A stretch of DNA of 64,000 nucleotides from Halobellus captivus (GTDB taxonomy: Archaea; Halobacteriota; Halobacteria; Halobacteriales; Haloferacaceae), in the NCBI RefSeq assembly GCF_007655485.1, contig NZ_VJXQ01000001.1, positions 441,442 to 505,441 on the forward strand, given 5' to 3'. The translations under genes and the position numbers were made by a program. The notes under the pieces were generated by a model that worked only from the letters and a program-made list of their open reading frames with translations, did not search any database and had not been told where the DNA came from. Shown here piece after piece: positions 6,869 to 15,395 of the stretch (positions are counted from its first letter, which is position 1; each line of letters starts with the position of its first letter).

Positions 6869-8305
6869 GTGAGCGAACGCAGCGGGGCCGGGGGAGACGA
6901 GCGTGCACAGAGCGACAGTCAACCGACGCAACACACAGGCGTCGATGGGGAACGCAGTGGAGCCGACGGGCAACACACAGGAGTCGACGGCTGGCTCTAC
7001 GGGTGGGCGCTGGGCTACGCGGCCGTCGGTGCCGCGTCGCTTCTGGTGCCGCTGTACGCGATCGACCTGGGTGCGGGCGCGCTCGTCGTCAGTCTCATCG
7101 CCGCGACGGCCGCCTTCGCGGGCGTTCCCGGTGCGATTCTCTGGGGGCGGTTAGTGACGCGGACTCGACGCCGACGCCCGTTCATCCTCGTCGCGCTCGC
7201 GCTCGCGTCCGCCGTCTTCCTCCTGCTCCCGTTCCTCTCCTCTCCGTGGACCGTGCTCCTCGCGAACGCGGCGCTGTGGTTCGTCGTCGCCGCGGCCGCA
7301 CCCGTCCTCAACATCATCGTCGTCGAGGGACACGAACCGTCGCAGTGGCCACAGCGGTTCGGTCGCCTGAACCACTTTCAGGGGTACGGCTGGCTGGGCG
7401 GACTCATCGCTGGCGGCGCGTGGTCGACGGTGGTCGGAGCCCGCTTCGCGTTTTCACCGCTCGCCTCGAAGCGGCTGTTCTTCGTCGTCAGCGCGGTCGT
7501 CACGCTCGCCGGGATCGCAGTCGTACTCCTGCGCTATCCCGAACCCTCCCTGATTACAGAGCAGCGGTTCAGACGACTCTCACGCCGGTTCGTCTTCACT
7601 AACGGAACGGCGGTCCGCGCGACGCGAGCCGTCCCGTTCGGCCCGACGCGGATGTACGGGGCGTTCCGTGATCTCGGATTCGGACGGAACGGAGCAAAAC
7701 GAGGCCAGGGTCGGAGTGTTCTCTCCAGACTTCGAACCCGGTTTTCCGGAGGGCTGCTGCGGTATCTCCTCGCGGCGACGGTCTTCTTCGCGGGGTTTTC
7801 CGCGTTCTTCGGGCCGCTTCCGGCGTATCTCGTCGAGGCGGGCTACGCCACCGACGAGGTGTTCGCGCTGTTCATCGCGAGTTCGGCGGCGTCGGCGGCG
7901 ACGTACGCGGCCGCGGGGACGGCGGCGACGACCTACGACCCGTTCCGACTGCAGGCGGGTGCACTCCTGTTTCGCGCGGGCGCGTTTCCGATCGTCGCCG
8001 TGGCTGGCGCGGCCGTTGCGCCGCCCGCGGGTCTGCTGGTGGTCGGCGCGCTGTTCCTCCTGATCGGCGGCTCGTGGGCCGTCATCGCCGTGACCGCGAC
8101 CGGACTCGTCTCGCGGCTCGCACCCGAATCCGCCCGTGCGGAAGCGCTCGGACTGTACACGGCGATCGGGAGCCTCGGCGGCGGCATCGGCAGCGTCGTC
8201 GGCGGCGCGATCGCCGACGGAATCGGCTACGTTCCGGCGTTCGGGGTCGCCGGTGGCGGCGTCGCCGTCGGCTTGCTACTCGCTGTCGGCACGGCTCGGG
8301 AGTGA
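6869..8305 (+). CDS. Major facilitator superfamily transporter
   Basis: This membrane protein of about 478 residues has the 12-helix MFS layout. Two halves of about six hydrophobic segments are separated by a basic cytoplasmic loop (from RYPEPSLITEQRFRRLSRRF to SRLRTRFSGG). The loop between helices 2 and 3 has the basic MFS motif (WGRLVTRTRRRRPF). Helix 11 is glycine-rich (GSLGGGIGSVVGGAIADGIGY). The substrate is not predictable; the overall pattern resembles haloarchaeal sugar or drug efflux MFS members. The start is uncertain: GTG at 6869 (VSERSGAGG) is my choice, with GTG at 6842 and TTG at 6827 as alternatives. The hydrophilic N-terminus contains a 14-residue repeat (QHTGVDGERSGADG then QHTGVDG) from a 42-nt duplication at 6929 and 6971. 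Divergent from thyA. Confidence 0.85.
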   Translation: MSERSGAGGDERAQSDSQPTQHTGVDGERSGADGQHTGVDGWLYGWALGYAAVGAASLLVPLYAIDLGAGALVVSLIAATAAFAGVPGAILWGRLVTRTRRRRPFILVALALASAVFLLLPFLSSPWTVLLANAALWFVVAAAAPVLNIIVVEGHEPSQWPQRFGRLNHFQGYGWLGGLIAGGAWSTVVGARFAFSPLASKRLFFVVSAVVTLAGIAVVLLRYPEPSLITEQRFRRLSRRFVFTNGTAVRATRAVPFGPTRMYGAFRDLGFGRNGAKRGQGRSVLSRLRTRFSGGLLRYLLAATVFFAGFSAFFGPLPAYLVEAGYATDEVFALFIASSAASAATYAAAGTAATTYDPFRLQAGALLFRAGAFPIVAVAGAAVAPPAGLLVVGALFLLIGGSWAVIAVTATGLVSRLAPESARAEALGLYTAIGSLGGGIGSVVGGAIADGIGYVPAFGVAGGGVAVGLLLAVGTARE

Positions 8306-8351
8306 AAGACGACGCAGTGGTGCTCGCCGGTATCGGGCCTGATTACGGGAT

Positions 8352-8425
8352 CGGGATTGCTGGGATCGGTGTGAAACCGCGATTGCTGGGAGTTGTGCGA
8401 TACCGCGACTGCTGGTACCGACGCA
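8352..8425 (+). repeat. 26-nt tandem repeat, about 3 copies, between convergent genes
   Basis: A core GATTGCTGG recurs at 8355, 8381 and, as GACTGCTGG, at 8407, an exact 26-nt period. The array sits between the MFS stop at 8305 and the cheW stop at 8449, two convergent genes. Confidence 0.8.
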
Positions 8426-8448
8426 GCCTCACGTCGGTGACTGTCGAG

Positions 8449-8934
8449 CTACGAATCGGACGTTTTCGTCGGCGAGATCCACACGACGAGGTCATCGTCG
8501 CGGCGGACGATGCCCTCGATGAAGTCGCCGTGCTCCATCGGCGGTTCTTCGACGTCGTCCATCGAGACCCGGATCACCTGATCGACCTCGTCGACGAGCC
8601 AGCCCACCGCGGCGGCGTCCTCGAACCGTTTCGGATCGAAGATGACGATCCGACTCGCCTCACCGGTGTCTTCGACGTTCAACAGCGTCTTTGGGTTGAC
8701 GATCGAGGTCGTCCGCCCCCGGAGGTCCATCACGCCCTCGACGTACGCCGGCGCGTTCGGTACCGACGTGAGAGAGCCGCGATCGACGATTTCGGAGACG
8801 TAGTCGATGTCGACACAGTACGTTTCCGCACCCAGTTCGAATTCGAGGACTTGCATCTGGTGGGTGGTGGCGTCGCCGTCGTCTGCGGCGGTCGGGGTCG
8901 AATTGCCCAACGCCGCGCTTTGTCTCTGCGCCAT
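8449..8934 (-). CDS. cheW: Chemotaxis coupling protein CheW
   Basis: A 161-residue CheW, the adaptor that joins transducers to the histidine kinase CheA beneath the membrane. After an acidic, low-complexity leader of about 26 residues the SH3-like fold begins at MQVLEFELGAETYCVDIDYVSEIVD. The next blocks follow the family: SLTSVPNAPAYVEGVMDLRGRTTSIVNPKTLL and a C-terminal EGIVRRDDDLVVWI. It is transcribed away from cheB-cheA-cheR-cheF. The 143-nt divergent gap holds an ATTTATTGG element about 60-67 nt before its start codon, so its message would have a short leader. Its partners are encoded immediately on the other side. Confidence 0.95.
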   Translation of the reverse strand: MAQRQSAALGNSTPTAADDGDATTHQMQVLEFELGAETYCVDIDYVSEIVDRGSLTSVPNAPAYVEGVMDLRGRTTSIVNPKTLLNVEDTGEASRIVIFDPKRFEDAAAVGWLVDEVDQVIRVSMDDVEEPPMEHGDFIEGIVRRDDDLVVWISPTKTSDS

Positions 8935-9045
8935 AGTGGTATCGCCAGCGACCGCACGCGGTCACCGGTGGTACTTCATCTGCCGGAGACGCGACCAATA
9001 AATGTACTCTCGCTATTATCACGGCTGATTTTCACCGGCGAGCGC

Positions 9046-9053
9046 TTAAGTCC
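9046..9053 (+). promoter_or_regulatory. Promoter element for the cheB-cheA-cheR-cheF operon
   Basis: GCTTAAGT lies 25-32 nt before the ATG at 9078, not the cheB ATG at 9143. The spacing predicts transcription starting at the small leader frame. Confidence 0.55.
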
Positions 9054-9077
9054 CCCAGACTGGATGATCGAGTAGAG

Positions 9078-9146
9078 ATGCGCGGGTACGAGTACGTCGC
9101 TGAAGGGCCGGAACGCGGCGATCGGGACGGGGGCGGCGGTCGATGA
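9078..9146 (+). CDS. Small leader ORF (22 residues) translationally coupled to cheB
   Basis: An ATG at 9078 opens a 22-codon frame (MRGYEYVAEGPERGDRDGG...) whose TGA at 9144-9146 overlaps the cheB ATG at 9143-9145. The promoter element at 9046-9053 is at the correct distance for a leaderless start at this ATG. cheB itself has no Shine-Dalgarno sequence, so ribosomes finishing the mini-ORF could restart at cheB. The peptide is glycine- and arginine-rich at its end and resembles nothing I know. It may be a genuine leader peptide or simply the 5' untranslated region. Confidence 0.4.
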   Translation: MRGYEYVAEGPERGDRDGGGGR

Positions 9147-10387
9147 GTGCGGCCTCCGAGTCACGGGACGGGGACGGCTCGACGCGGGCGGTGATCGTCG
9201 ACGACTCGCGGTTTATGCGAACGCTCATTCGAAGGCTGCTCGAAGACGGGGGCGTCGAGGTCGTCGGCGAGGGGAAAAACGGCGCGGAGGCCGTCGAGCG
9301 GGTCCGCGAACACGACCCGGACGTCGTCACGATGGACATCGAGATGCCGACGATGAACGGCCTCGAAGCGGTTGCGGCCATTATGCGTAAACACCCGACG
9401 CCCGTGCTGATGCTGTCGGCGCACGCCGAGGAGGACGCCGATGTGACCTTCGATGCCCTCGATCGAGGTGCGGTCGACTTCGTCACGAAACCGGGCGGCG
9501 AAGTCACCTCGTCGATGCCGCGCGTGAGGGCTGAACTCGTCGAAAAGGTCCGATCAGCCGCCCGTGTCGACCTTTCGGCGAACGCTCGAGCGGCGGCAGA
9601 CCGAAGTTCGGCGTCGCCGACGGCGCGTTCGGGATCCGCAACAGGTACAGAAGCGGATGGAAGGGCGTCAAGCAGCACCGTATCGACGAGTGCAGAATCC
9701 GGCGGAGCAGCGACGACTGGTGGGGGTTCGGCCGGGGCATCCCCGGGTAACAGTGTGTCGACCGCGGCCTCGACACCCGAGGATGCCACGCCCACGGCGC
9801 GATATCCTGACGTCGGCACGCTTGTCGTCGGTGCGTCGACCGGCGGACCGAACGTCGTCGAACGCGTGCTGTCGGACCTCCCCAGAGCGGCGAACCTCAG
9901 GGTTCTCGTGGTCCAACACATGCCCGAGGGATTCACGGCGCGGTTCGCGGACAGGCTCGACGATCGGTCGGCCTACGCCGTTCGCGAGGCGCAGTCGGGC
10001 GAGCGGATCGAACCGGGCGAGGCGCGGGTCGCTCCCGGCGGCAAACACCTGGTCGTGACGAGCGACAGAAACGGACGGCTCAGCCTCGATCTGACGGAAA
10101 CAGAGCAGATTCACGGCGTTCGCCCCGCGATCGATCTAACGATGGCCTCGGCCGTCGAGACGGTGAAGGGGGCGTTCTGCGGCGTGCTGCTCACCGGAAT
10201 GGGTCGCGACGGCGTCGACGGAATGCGACGGATCGGCCGAAATGGCGGGTACACCGTCGCACAGGACGAATCGACGTCGGCGATCTTCGGGATGCCGCGA
10301 CGGGCCATCGAAACCGGCTGCGTCGACGCCGTCGCGCCCGCTGAGGAAGTTGCCACGAGCGCGCTGCAGTACTTCGAGGAGGAGTGA
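9143..10387 (+). CDS. cheB: Chemotaxis response regulator protein-glutamate methylesterase CheB
   Basis: A 414-residue CheB that removes methyl groups from (and deamidates) transducer glutamyl residues during adaptation. Residues 14-135 form a receiver domain with acidic pair D20/D21, phospho-acceptor Asp65 in VTMDIEMP and Lys in VTKPGG. A Ser/Thr/Gly-rich linker (about 145-222) is longer than in bacteria. The methylesterase domain (about 223-412) shows the catalytic triad Ser232 (GASTGG), His259 (QHMPEGF) and Asp356 (TGMGRDG). CheA would phosphorylate it to release inhibition. It is the first main gene of the che operon, and ends 3 nt before cheA begins. Confidence 0.97.
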   Translation: MSAASESRDGDGSTRAVIVDDSRFMRTLIRRLLEDGGVEVVGEGKNGAEAVERVREHDPDVVTMDIEMPTMNGLEAVAAIMRKHPTPVLMLSAHAEEDADVTFDALDRGAVDFVTKPGGEVTSSMPRVRAELVEKVRSAARVDLSANARAAADRSSASPTARSGSATGTEADGRASSSTVSTSAESGGAATTGGGSAGASPGNSVSTAASTPEDATPTARYPDVGTLVVGASTGGPNVVERVLSDLPRAANLRVLVVQHMPEGFTARFADRLDDRSAYAVREAQSGERIEPGEARVAPGGKHLVVTSDRNGRLSLDLTETEQIHGVRPAIDLTMASAVETVKGAFCGVLLTGMGRDGVDGMRRIGRNGGYTVAQDESTSAIFGMPRRAIETGCVDAVAPAEEVATSALQYFEEE

Positions 10388-10390
10388 ACG

Positions 10391-12961
10391 ATGAACGACG
10401 ACCTATACCAGGAATTCATTACCGAGTCCGAAGAGAGCATCACCCAACTGAACAACTCGCTTTTGGATCTCGAATCGAATCCGGACGACATCGACGCGAT
10501 CGACGACATCTTCCGACAGGCGCACACGCTGAAGGGGAACTTCGGCGCGATGGGCTTCGACAACGCCGCGACCGTCGCCCACGCGGTCGAGGACCTCCTA
10601 GACGCGATCCGAAACGGCGAGACCGATGTCACGCCCGAGCGGATGGACCTGGTCTTCGACGGGATGGACGAAATTCTCGACATCCTGCGGGAGATCGAAG
10701 AACACGGCGACTCACAGCGCGACCCGAGCGGTCTCGTCGACTCGCTCCGGGCGGCCGCAGAGGCAGAGAGCGCGGCGGAGGCGGCCACCGAATCCCCGGC
10801 GGCGTCCGAGAGCAACGACCGAACCAGCGGGGGGCCCGAGAGCGGCGAACGAGCCAGAAACGAATTCGGACCCGAGTCCGAGTCGACGGCGAACGTCCCA
10901 GATGACCGTGACTCGGCATCCAACGCTGACGACGACCCATCATCGAACGCTGAGGACGATCCGTCATCGAACGTCGCCAACGACGGAGAGTCGGAATCGG
11001 ATATCGAGGGCAACAGCGATGCGCTGGACCTGGCCAGGGAGGTGCTCGAAACCGGCAATCCGGCGCTCGCCGATGCAGCTCACCTGTATCTCGCGCGGAT
11101 CGAACTCGACGTGGGCGGAATGAAAGGCGTCGACGGCGGTCTGTTCGTCAACGGCCTGCCCGACGACATCACCGTGGTCGGCGCGGAACCGGACCTGAAC
11201 CGCATCGCCGAGGGCGACTTCGGCGACGACTTCGTCGTCTTCGTCGCCGACGCTTCGCGCGCGGAGCTGAAATCGACGTTCGAAGGCCTCTGGAAGGTGC
11301 AGTCGGTGGCGCTGACGGACGTCGGCGGGTTCCTCGACGAGGCGACTGCGGACCGCTCGGCGACGTCGGCGGGAGGTCACGAATCTGACGGGGTCCCCGA
11401 CGCGTCCGCCGCCGCGGCTGTCGACGCGGTCGTCGAGGCCTACACCGCGACGGAGACGACTGACGAAGCGTCTGGCGAAGCAAGTGAAAACCCCGTCAAA
11501 GAGCTCGGTGACGAAACCGACGCGACCGTCGAGGTGGCCGATGGGGACGACGGGGCGGAAGGCGGCTCCGACGAATCCGGTACCCAAATCGGGAGGAGCG
11601 ACACCGACGGTCTCGATAGTGATACGGAAGACGTGGCATCCGATTCCGCTATGGAAGACACAGTATCCGACCCTGCTACGGAAGACGCAGCATCCGACTC
11701 CGACACGGGCGCAACCGATTCAGACAGCGAGAGGGAACCCTCGATTTCGGAGGTGAAGTCGGTTCGCGTCGACGTCGATCAACTCGACGAACTCCACAGT
11801 CTCGTCGAACAGCTCGTGACCAGTCGGATCAAACTCAGACAGGCGCTCGGAACTGAGGACACCGCCGGGAAAGACAGCATCGACGAACTGGACAAGATCT
11901 CCTCGAACCTCCAGGACACCGTGATGGATATGCGGCTGATCCCGCTGAAGAAGGTCTTCGACAAGTTCCCGCGGCTGGTCCGCGACCTCGCCCGCGAAGA
12001 GGACAAAGAAGTCCGGTTCTCCGTGGAGGGCCAAGACATCGAACTTGATCGGACGATCCTCGATGAGATCTCCGATCCGCTGATGCACGTGCTGCGAAAC
12101 GCCGTCGATCACGGCATCGAATTGCCCGATCAAAGAGAGACCGCGGGGAAGTCCCGAACCGGAACCGTGGAGCTTCGCGCCGAGCGCGAACACGACACGG
12201 TCGTTATCACCGTCGAGGACGACGGCGGCGGGATCGACGCCGACGTCATCAGAGAGAAGGCGGCCACGAAGGGGATCCGATCGCGCGAGAAACTCGATAA
12301 ACTCCCCGACGAGGAGGTGTACGACTTCGTCTTCCACCCCGGGTTTTCGACCAACGACGAAATCACCGACGTCAGCGGTCGCGGCGTCGGAATGGACGTC
12401 GTCAAGACGACCGTCGAATCGCTCGACGGCTCGGTGAACGTCGACAGCACGCTGGGAGCGGGCACGAGGATCTCGATCCGGTTGCCGGTGACCGTCGCGA
12501 TCATCAAGGTGCTGTTCGTCCGGATCGGCGATCGGGAGTTCGGGGTGCCGATCAAGTACATCGACGAGATCTCCCGACAGCAACGGATCCAACGGGTCGA
12601 CGGCGCGGAGGTCGTGGTCCACGCCGATCACATCTTCCCGCTGATCCGCCTGCGCGACGCGCTGGACCTCGGCGAAAAGCGGCACGAGGACGGGATGATC
12701 GTGAGAATCCGGCCCGCGGACCGGCAGGTCGCCCTCCGATGCGACGGCGTCGCCCGGCAGGAGGAAGTCGTGGTGACACCGCTTCAAGGGCCGCTGAAGG
12801 GTACCAACGGACTCTCGGGCACCGCGGTCGTCGGCGACGGCAACGTCGTTCCCATCCTCGATATCAACTCGCTATCGATCCCCTCCCGCGGCAAGCAGGC
12901 CCGGCGGGAGTGGGTCCCACCCGAAGATGACGGTGTCGAAGCCGAGGGGGCCGCCGACTGA
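10391..12961 (+). CDS. cheA: Chemotaxis sensor histidine kinase CheA
   Basis: An 856-residue CheA. The P1 Hpt domain covers residues 1-105 with phosphorylatable His45 in FRQAHTLKGN. A P2-like CheY/CheB-binding region lies around 220-330 (LDLAREVLETGNPAL and following), flanked by two long acidic Ser/Asp linkers with short SDxxxED repeats. P3 dimerisation starts near 455 (SVRVDVDQLDELHSLVEQLV). P4 kinase shows the N-box HVLRNAVDHGIE, G1 DDGGGID and G2 GRGVGMDVV. P5, the CheW-like regulatory domain, occupies the last 140 residues (RIGDREFGVPIKYIDEI). It phosphorylates CheY and CheB in response to transducers. The TGA stop overlaps the cheR ATG by one base. No cheY is present in the window, so CheY must lie elsewhere. 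Confidence 0.97.
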   Translation: MNDDLYQEFITESEESITQLNNSLLDLESNPDDIDAIDDIFRQAHTLKGNFGAMGFDNAATVAHAVEDLLDAIRNGETDVTPERMDLVFDGMDEILDILREIEEHGDSQRDPSGLVDSLRAAAEAESAAEAATESPAASESNDRTSGGPESGERARNEFGPESESTANVPDDRDSASNADDDPSSNAEDDPSSNVANDGESESDIEGNSDALDLAREVLETGNPALADAAHLYLARIELDVGGMKGVDGGLFVNGLPDDITVVGAEPDLNRIAEGDFGDDFVVFVADASRAELKSTFEGLWKVQSVALTDVGGFLDEATADRSATSAGGHESDGVPDASAAAAVDAVVEAYTATETTDEASGEASENPVKELGDETDATVEVADGDDGAEGGSDESGTQIGRSDTDGLDSDTEDVASDSAMEDTVSDPATEDAASDSDTGATDSDSEREPSISEVKSVRVDVDQLDELHSLVEQLVTSRIKLRQALGTEDTAGKDSIDELDKISSNLQDTVMDMRLIPLKKVFDKFPRLVRDLAREEDKEVRFSVEGQDIELDRTILDEISDPLMHVLRNAVDHGIELPDQRETAGKSRTGTVELRAEREHDTVVITVEDDGGGIDADVIREKAATKGIRSREKLDKLPDEEVYDFVFHPGFSTNDEITDVSGRGVGMDVVKTTVESLDGSVNVDSTLGAGTRISIRLPVTVAIIKVLFVRIGDREFGVPIKYIDEISRQQRIQRVDGAEVVVHADHIFPLIRLRDALDLGEKRHEDGMIVRIRPADRQVALRCDGVARQEEVVVTPLQGPLKGTNGLSGTAVVGDGNVVPILDINSLSIPSRGKQARREWVPPEDDGVEAEGAAD

Positions 12962-13809
12962 TGGCGTTCGAGAGGGATTCGGGGGGAGACGACGGGTTCG
13001 AGGACCTGCTCGAATACGTCGAAAACTCGCTCTCGTTCGTGACCAGTTCGTACAATCGATCCTACCTCGATCGACGGGTCTCCGCGCGGATGCGACGCCG
13101 ACACGTCGAGGAGTACGACGCGTATCTGAAACTCTTGAAAGACGAGGAAGACGAACAGGAGGCGTTGCTGAACGCGCTCAGCGTCAACGTCACGAGCTTC
13201 TTCCGCAACCCCGAGGTCTGGGAGGGACTCAGGGAACTCCTCGCCGAACTCAGTCGACGGGGACGGGTCACGATCTGGAGCGCGGCCTGTTCGGACGGAC
13301 GCGAGGCGTACTCCGCGGCGATGCTCGCGCTCGACGACGAGCGGATCGACCACACCCGCGTGGAGATTCTCGGAACCGACATCAAGCCCGATATCCTCCG
13401 TGCGGCGCGTGCCGGGCAGTATCACGCCTCCGAGACCAACGACCTCGAAGCGCAACTCGAACCGCTGGCCGACAGCGACCGGTACGTCGACCGCGACGGC
13501 GACACCTATCGGGTCGCCGACGAGGTTCGCGACCTCGTCTCGTTCCGGCGCCACGACCTGGTCCGGGAGGACCCGCCGGGGACGTTCGACCTCGTCATCT
13601 GTCGGAACCTGTTCATATACATCAACAAGGGCGCCAAGGAGACGATTTTCGAGACGCTCGGATCCGCCGTCGACGCCGGAGGATACCTGACGATCGGGAT
13701 GACCGAGACGGTTCCCGCTTCCTGCCGGGAGCGGTTCGAAGCGGTCGAAAAACGGCTCAGGATCTACCGCGACACGGGAACGAAACAGTCGACACAGATG
13801 CGGAGGTGA
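12961..13809 (+). CDS. cheR: Chemotaxis protein methyltransferase CheR
   Basis: A 282-residue CheR, which methylates glutamates of transducers with S-adenosylmethionine and so opposes CheB. The N-terminal helical domain (about 10-75) contains SYNRSYLDRRVSARMRRR, and the SAM-binding domain contains NVTSFFRNPEVWEGL, IWSAACSDGREAYSAAM, EILGTDIKPDILRAARAG and DLVICRNLFIYINKG. The SAM motif I reads SAACSDGREAYS rather than the bacterial SAACSTGEEPYS, a variation I believe is common in haloarchaea. Translation is coupled to cheA through the TGATG overlap. The stop is followed 6 nt later by the TTG start of cheF. Confidence 0.96.
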   Translation: MAFERDSGGDDGFEDLLEYVENSLSFVTSSYNRSYLDRRVSARMRRRHVEEYDAYLKLLKDEEDEQEALLNALSVNVTSFFRNPEVWEGLRELLAELSRRGRVTIWSAACSDGREAYSAAMLALDDERIDHTRVEILGTDIKPDILRAARAGQYHASETNDLEAQLEPLADSDRYVDRDGDTYRVADEVRDLVSFRRHDLVREDPPGTFDLVICRNLFIYINKGAKETIFETLGSAVDAGGYLTIGMTETVPASCRERFEAVEKRLRIYRDTGTKQSTQMRR

Positions 13810-13815
13810 GCACGC

Positions 13816-14703
13816 TTGCAACCCGGCGAAACGAAGATCGAAGACACTCGCGGACGATTTCTGCAGGCCGTCAGAAGCGGCCGGGAGCGGAACGACGCCG
13901 CGTGGGCGAACGGTCGGATCCTGATCTCGAATAAGCGGATCGTCCTGGCCGGAACGGGTGGAAAACGAACGTTCCCGTTAGCCGACATTGATCAACTCGG
14001 CGGACGGTTCGACGTGAACCAGCGCGTCGCGACCGTCGCGGACTACCTCGCGCTCCAGTTCGACGAGGGTGAGGACGTAATTCTCGTCGCGCCCGCTGAG
14101 TTCGAGGAGTTCAAGATGAAGCTCTACGACGTGCTGCTCTCCTCGACGCAGTTTCTCGTCCGCCATCCGGCCGTCGAGGGCGGCGTCGTCCAGAACACCG
14201 AGTGGGTCGGCGCGCGCCTCAAGGTGGAACCGAACGCCGAGGGAGTCAGCATCGCGACCGTCACCGGACGGTTCGTCGAGATCCCCTTGGACGACATCGG
14301 TGACATCGAAATCGGCCATCGGACGGTGAGAGAAGAGCGTCGAAAGGTCATCGAGGTCGAACACTCCGACGACTCGACGAGCGTGCAGACGTACATCTCC
14401 GGGCCCGAACGGCCGGTGCAGATTCTGAGTTCGCTCCTCCGGATCGGCGAGGAGCAGACGGAAACCTCGCTGGATCTCTCCACACAGGATAAACAGGTGT
14501 TGATGGCGCTGTACTCGGGGGTCTCCCCGTTCGATATCCCGGCGTTTCTCGGCATCGACGTCGATCAGGTCGAGGAGCTCTTCGTTCGGCTCATCGATCA
14601 CGACGTCCTCGACGAGGTGCGGATCCGCCACGAGGTCGAACTCAACGCGAAGGGGCGCTCGATCGCGGCCGACGCCATCGACGAGCAAAGCGCAGAGATG
14701 TGA
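13816..14703 (+). CDS. cheF: CheF-family taxis protein linking Che system to archaellum
   Basis: A 295-residue protein of the archaeal CheF family (DUF439). The N-terminal half has PH-like beta strands (NGRILISNKRIVLAGTGGKRTFPLADIDQLGGRF). A central part has RFVEIPLDDIGDIEIGHRTV. A C-terminal winged-helix-like region reads QDKQVLMALYSGVSPFDIPAFLGIDVDQVEELFVRLIDHDVLDEV. CheF proteins in Halobacterium bind CheY and the archaellar motor switch proteins, and are the haloarchaeal bridge between chemotaxis signalling and rotation. The first possible start is TTG at 13816, because the cheR stop is in frame just upstream; no ATG or GTG lies nearby. It ends the che operon and meets the next gene tail to tail. 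Confidence 0.92.
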   Translation: MQPGETKIEDTRGRFLQAVRSGRERNDAAWANGRILISNKRIVLAGTGGKRTFPLADIDQLGGRFDVNQRVATVADYLALQFDEGEDVILVAPAEFEEFKMKLYDVLLSSTQFLVRHPAVEGGVVQNTEWVGARLKVEPNAEGVSIATVTGRFVEIPLDDIGDIEIGHRTVREERRKVIEVEHSDDSTSVQTYISGPERPVQILSSLLRIGEEQTETSLDLSTQDKQVLMALYSGVSPFDIPAFLGIDVDQVEELFVRLIDHDVLDEVRIRHEVELNAKGRSIAADAIDEQSAEM

Positions 14704-14711
14704 GCACCGGG

Positions 14712-15125
14712 TCAGCCCCGCGCGATCGAGCGTATCTCCGTCCGCGCCCGCGTCGCGCAGTCGCGCCCGCCGCGACCGAAGTGAAGCGTATTCTCGTTCA
14801 CCGGATCGCTGAGCAGTCCCCCCTCGTCGACCGCGACTCCCACCTGCTCGATCTGGAGGTAGCCGATGGTGATCCCCTTCGAGAAGTCGACGCCGCGGAT
14901 TTCGTCGGCTGAGATCGTTTTGTCCCCGAACCGCGAGCGGTCGACGCGCTCGATTTCGACGCGGTCGTCGTAAACTGCCAGCGTGCCGTCCTGAAATCGG
15001 CAGGTGAGGCGAGCGTCGGCGTGGCGTTCGTCGGGGGAGGCATCCTCGCTCGCGGCAGTGCGTTCAGCCCGGCTCCCGCCACCGTCGCCTCCACCACCGC
15101 GCCCGCTCCACGGGAGTTTGACCAT
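14712..15125 (-). CDS. PH-like domain protein (DUF4429-type)
   Basis: A 137-residue haloarchaeal protein of unknown function. After a Gly/Arg-rich linker (about residues 10-40) it has an all-beta segment: RLTCRFQDGTLAVYDDRVEIERV, DKTISADEIRGVDFSKGITIGYLQIEQ, then ENTLHFGRGGRDCATRARTEIRSI. This strand order and the GITIGYLQ segment fit the short bacterial/archaeal PH-like domains (DUF4429/bPH group) that often sit near membranes. The start at 15125 (MVKLPWSGRGG) is chosen over an upstream in-frame ATG because the extra 30 residues are basic and unstructured. It converges with cheF with an 8-nt gap. I do not know its role; the function cannot be inferred from its neighbours. Confidence 0.65.
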   Translation of the reverse strand: MVKLPWSGRGGGGDGGGSRAERTAASEDASPDERHADARLTCRFQDGTLAVYDDRVEIERVDRSRFGDKTISADEIRGVDFSKGITIGYLQIEQVGVAVDEGGLLSDPVNENTLHFGRGGRDCATRARTEIRSIARG

Positions 15126-15395
15126 CGCCCGTCTTTTCGCCTGTCGGTCGCAAAAGCGTTCGCCCGCTGATCGCATTCTCGGCAGCTTCAACGTCGACTC
15201 CGTTCCGGCGTACATTTATCACCGAACGGGCGGCCAGTGCCCGCGTGACGTAGAGTTTGCCCCGCGCCGCTTCGCGGTTGTTCGGCACGTCGACGCGGGG
15301 ACAGCGGCGACGACAGCGACGCTGACGGGTCGTCGCGAGCGGGTGCCGACTGTTCGCCAACGGACGAGCGTAGCTTACGTCCCCGTTCGACGGCT

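Noticed and set aside
11720..12787. A 355-codon minus-strand frame opposite cheA
   Set aside because: It mirrors the CheA kinase and CheW-like domains in reverse and has no recognisable fold.
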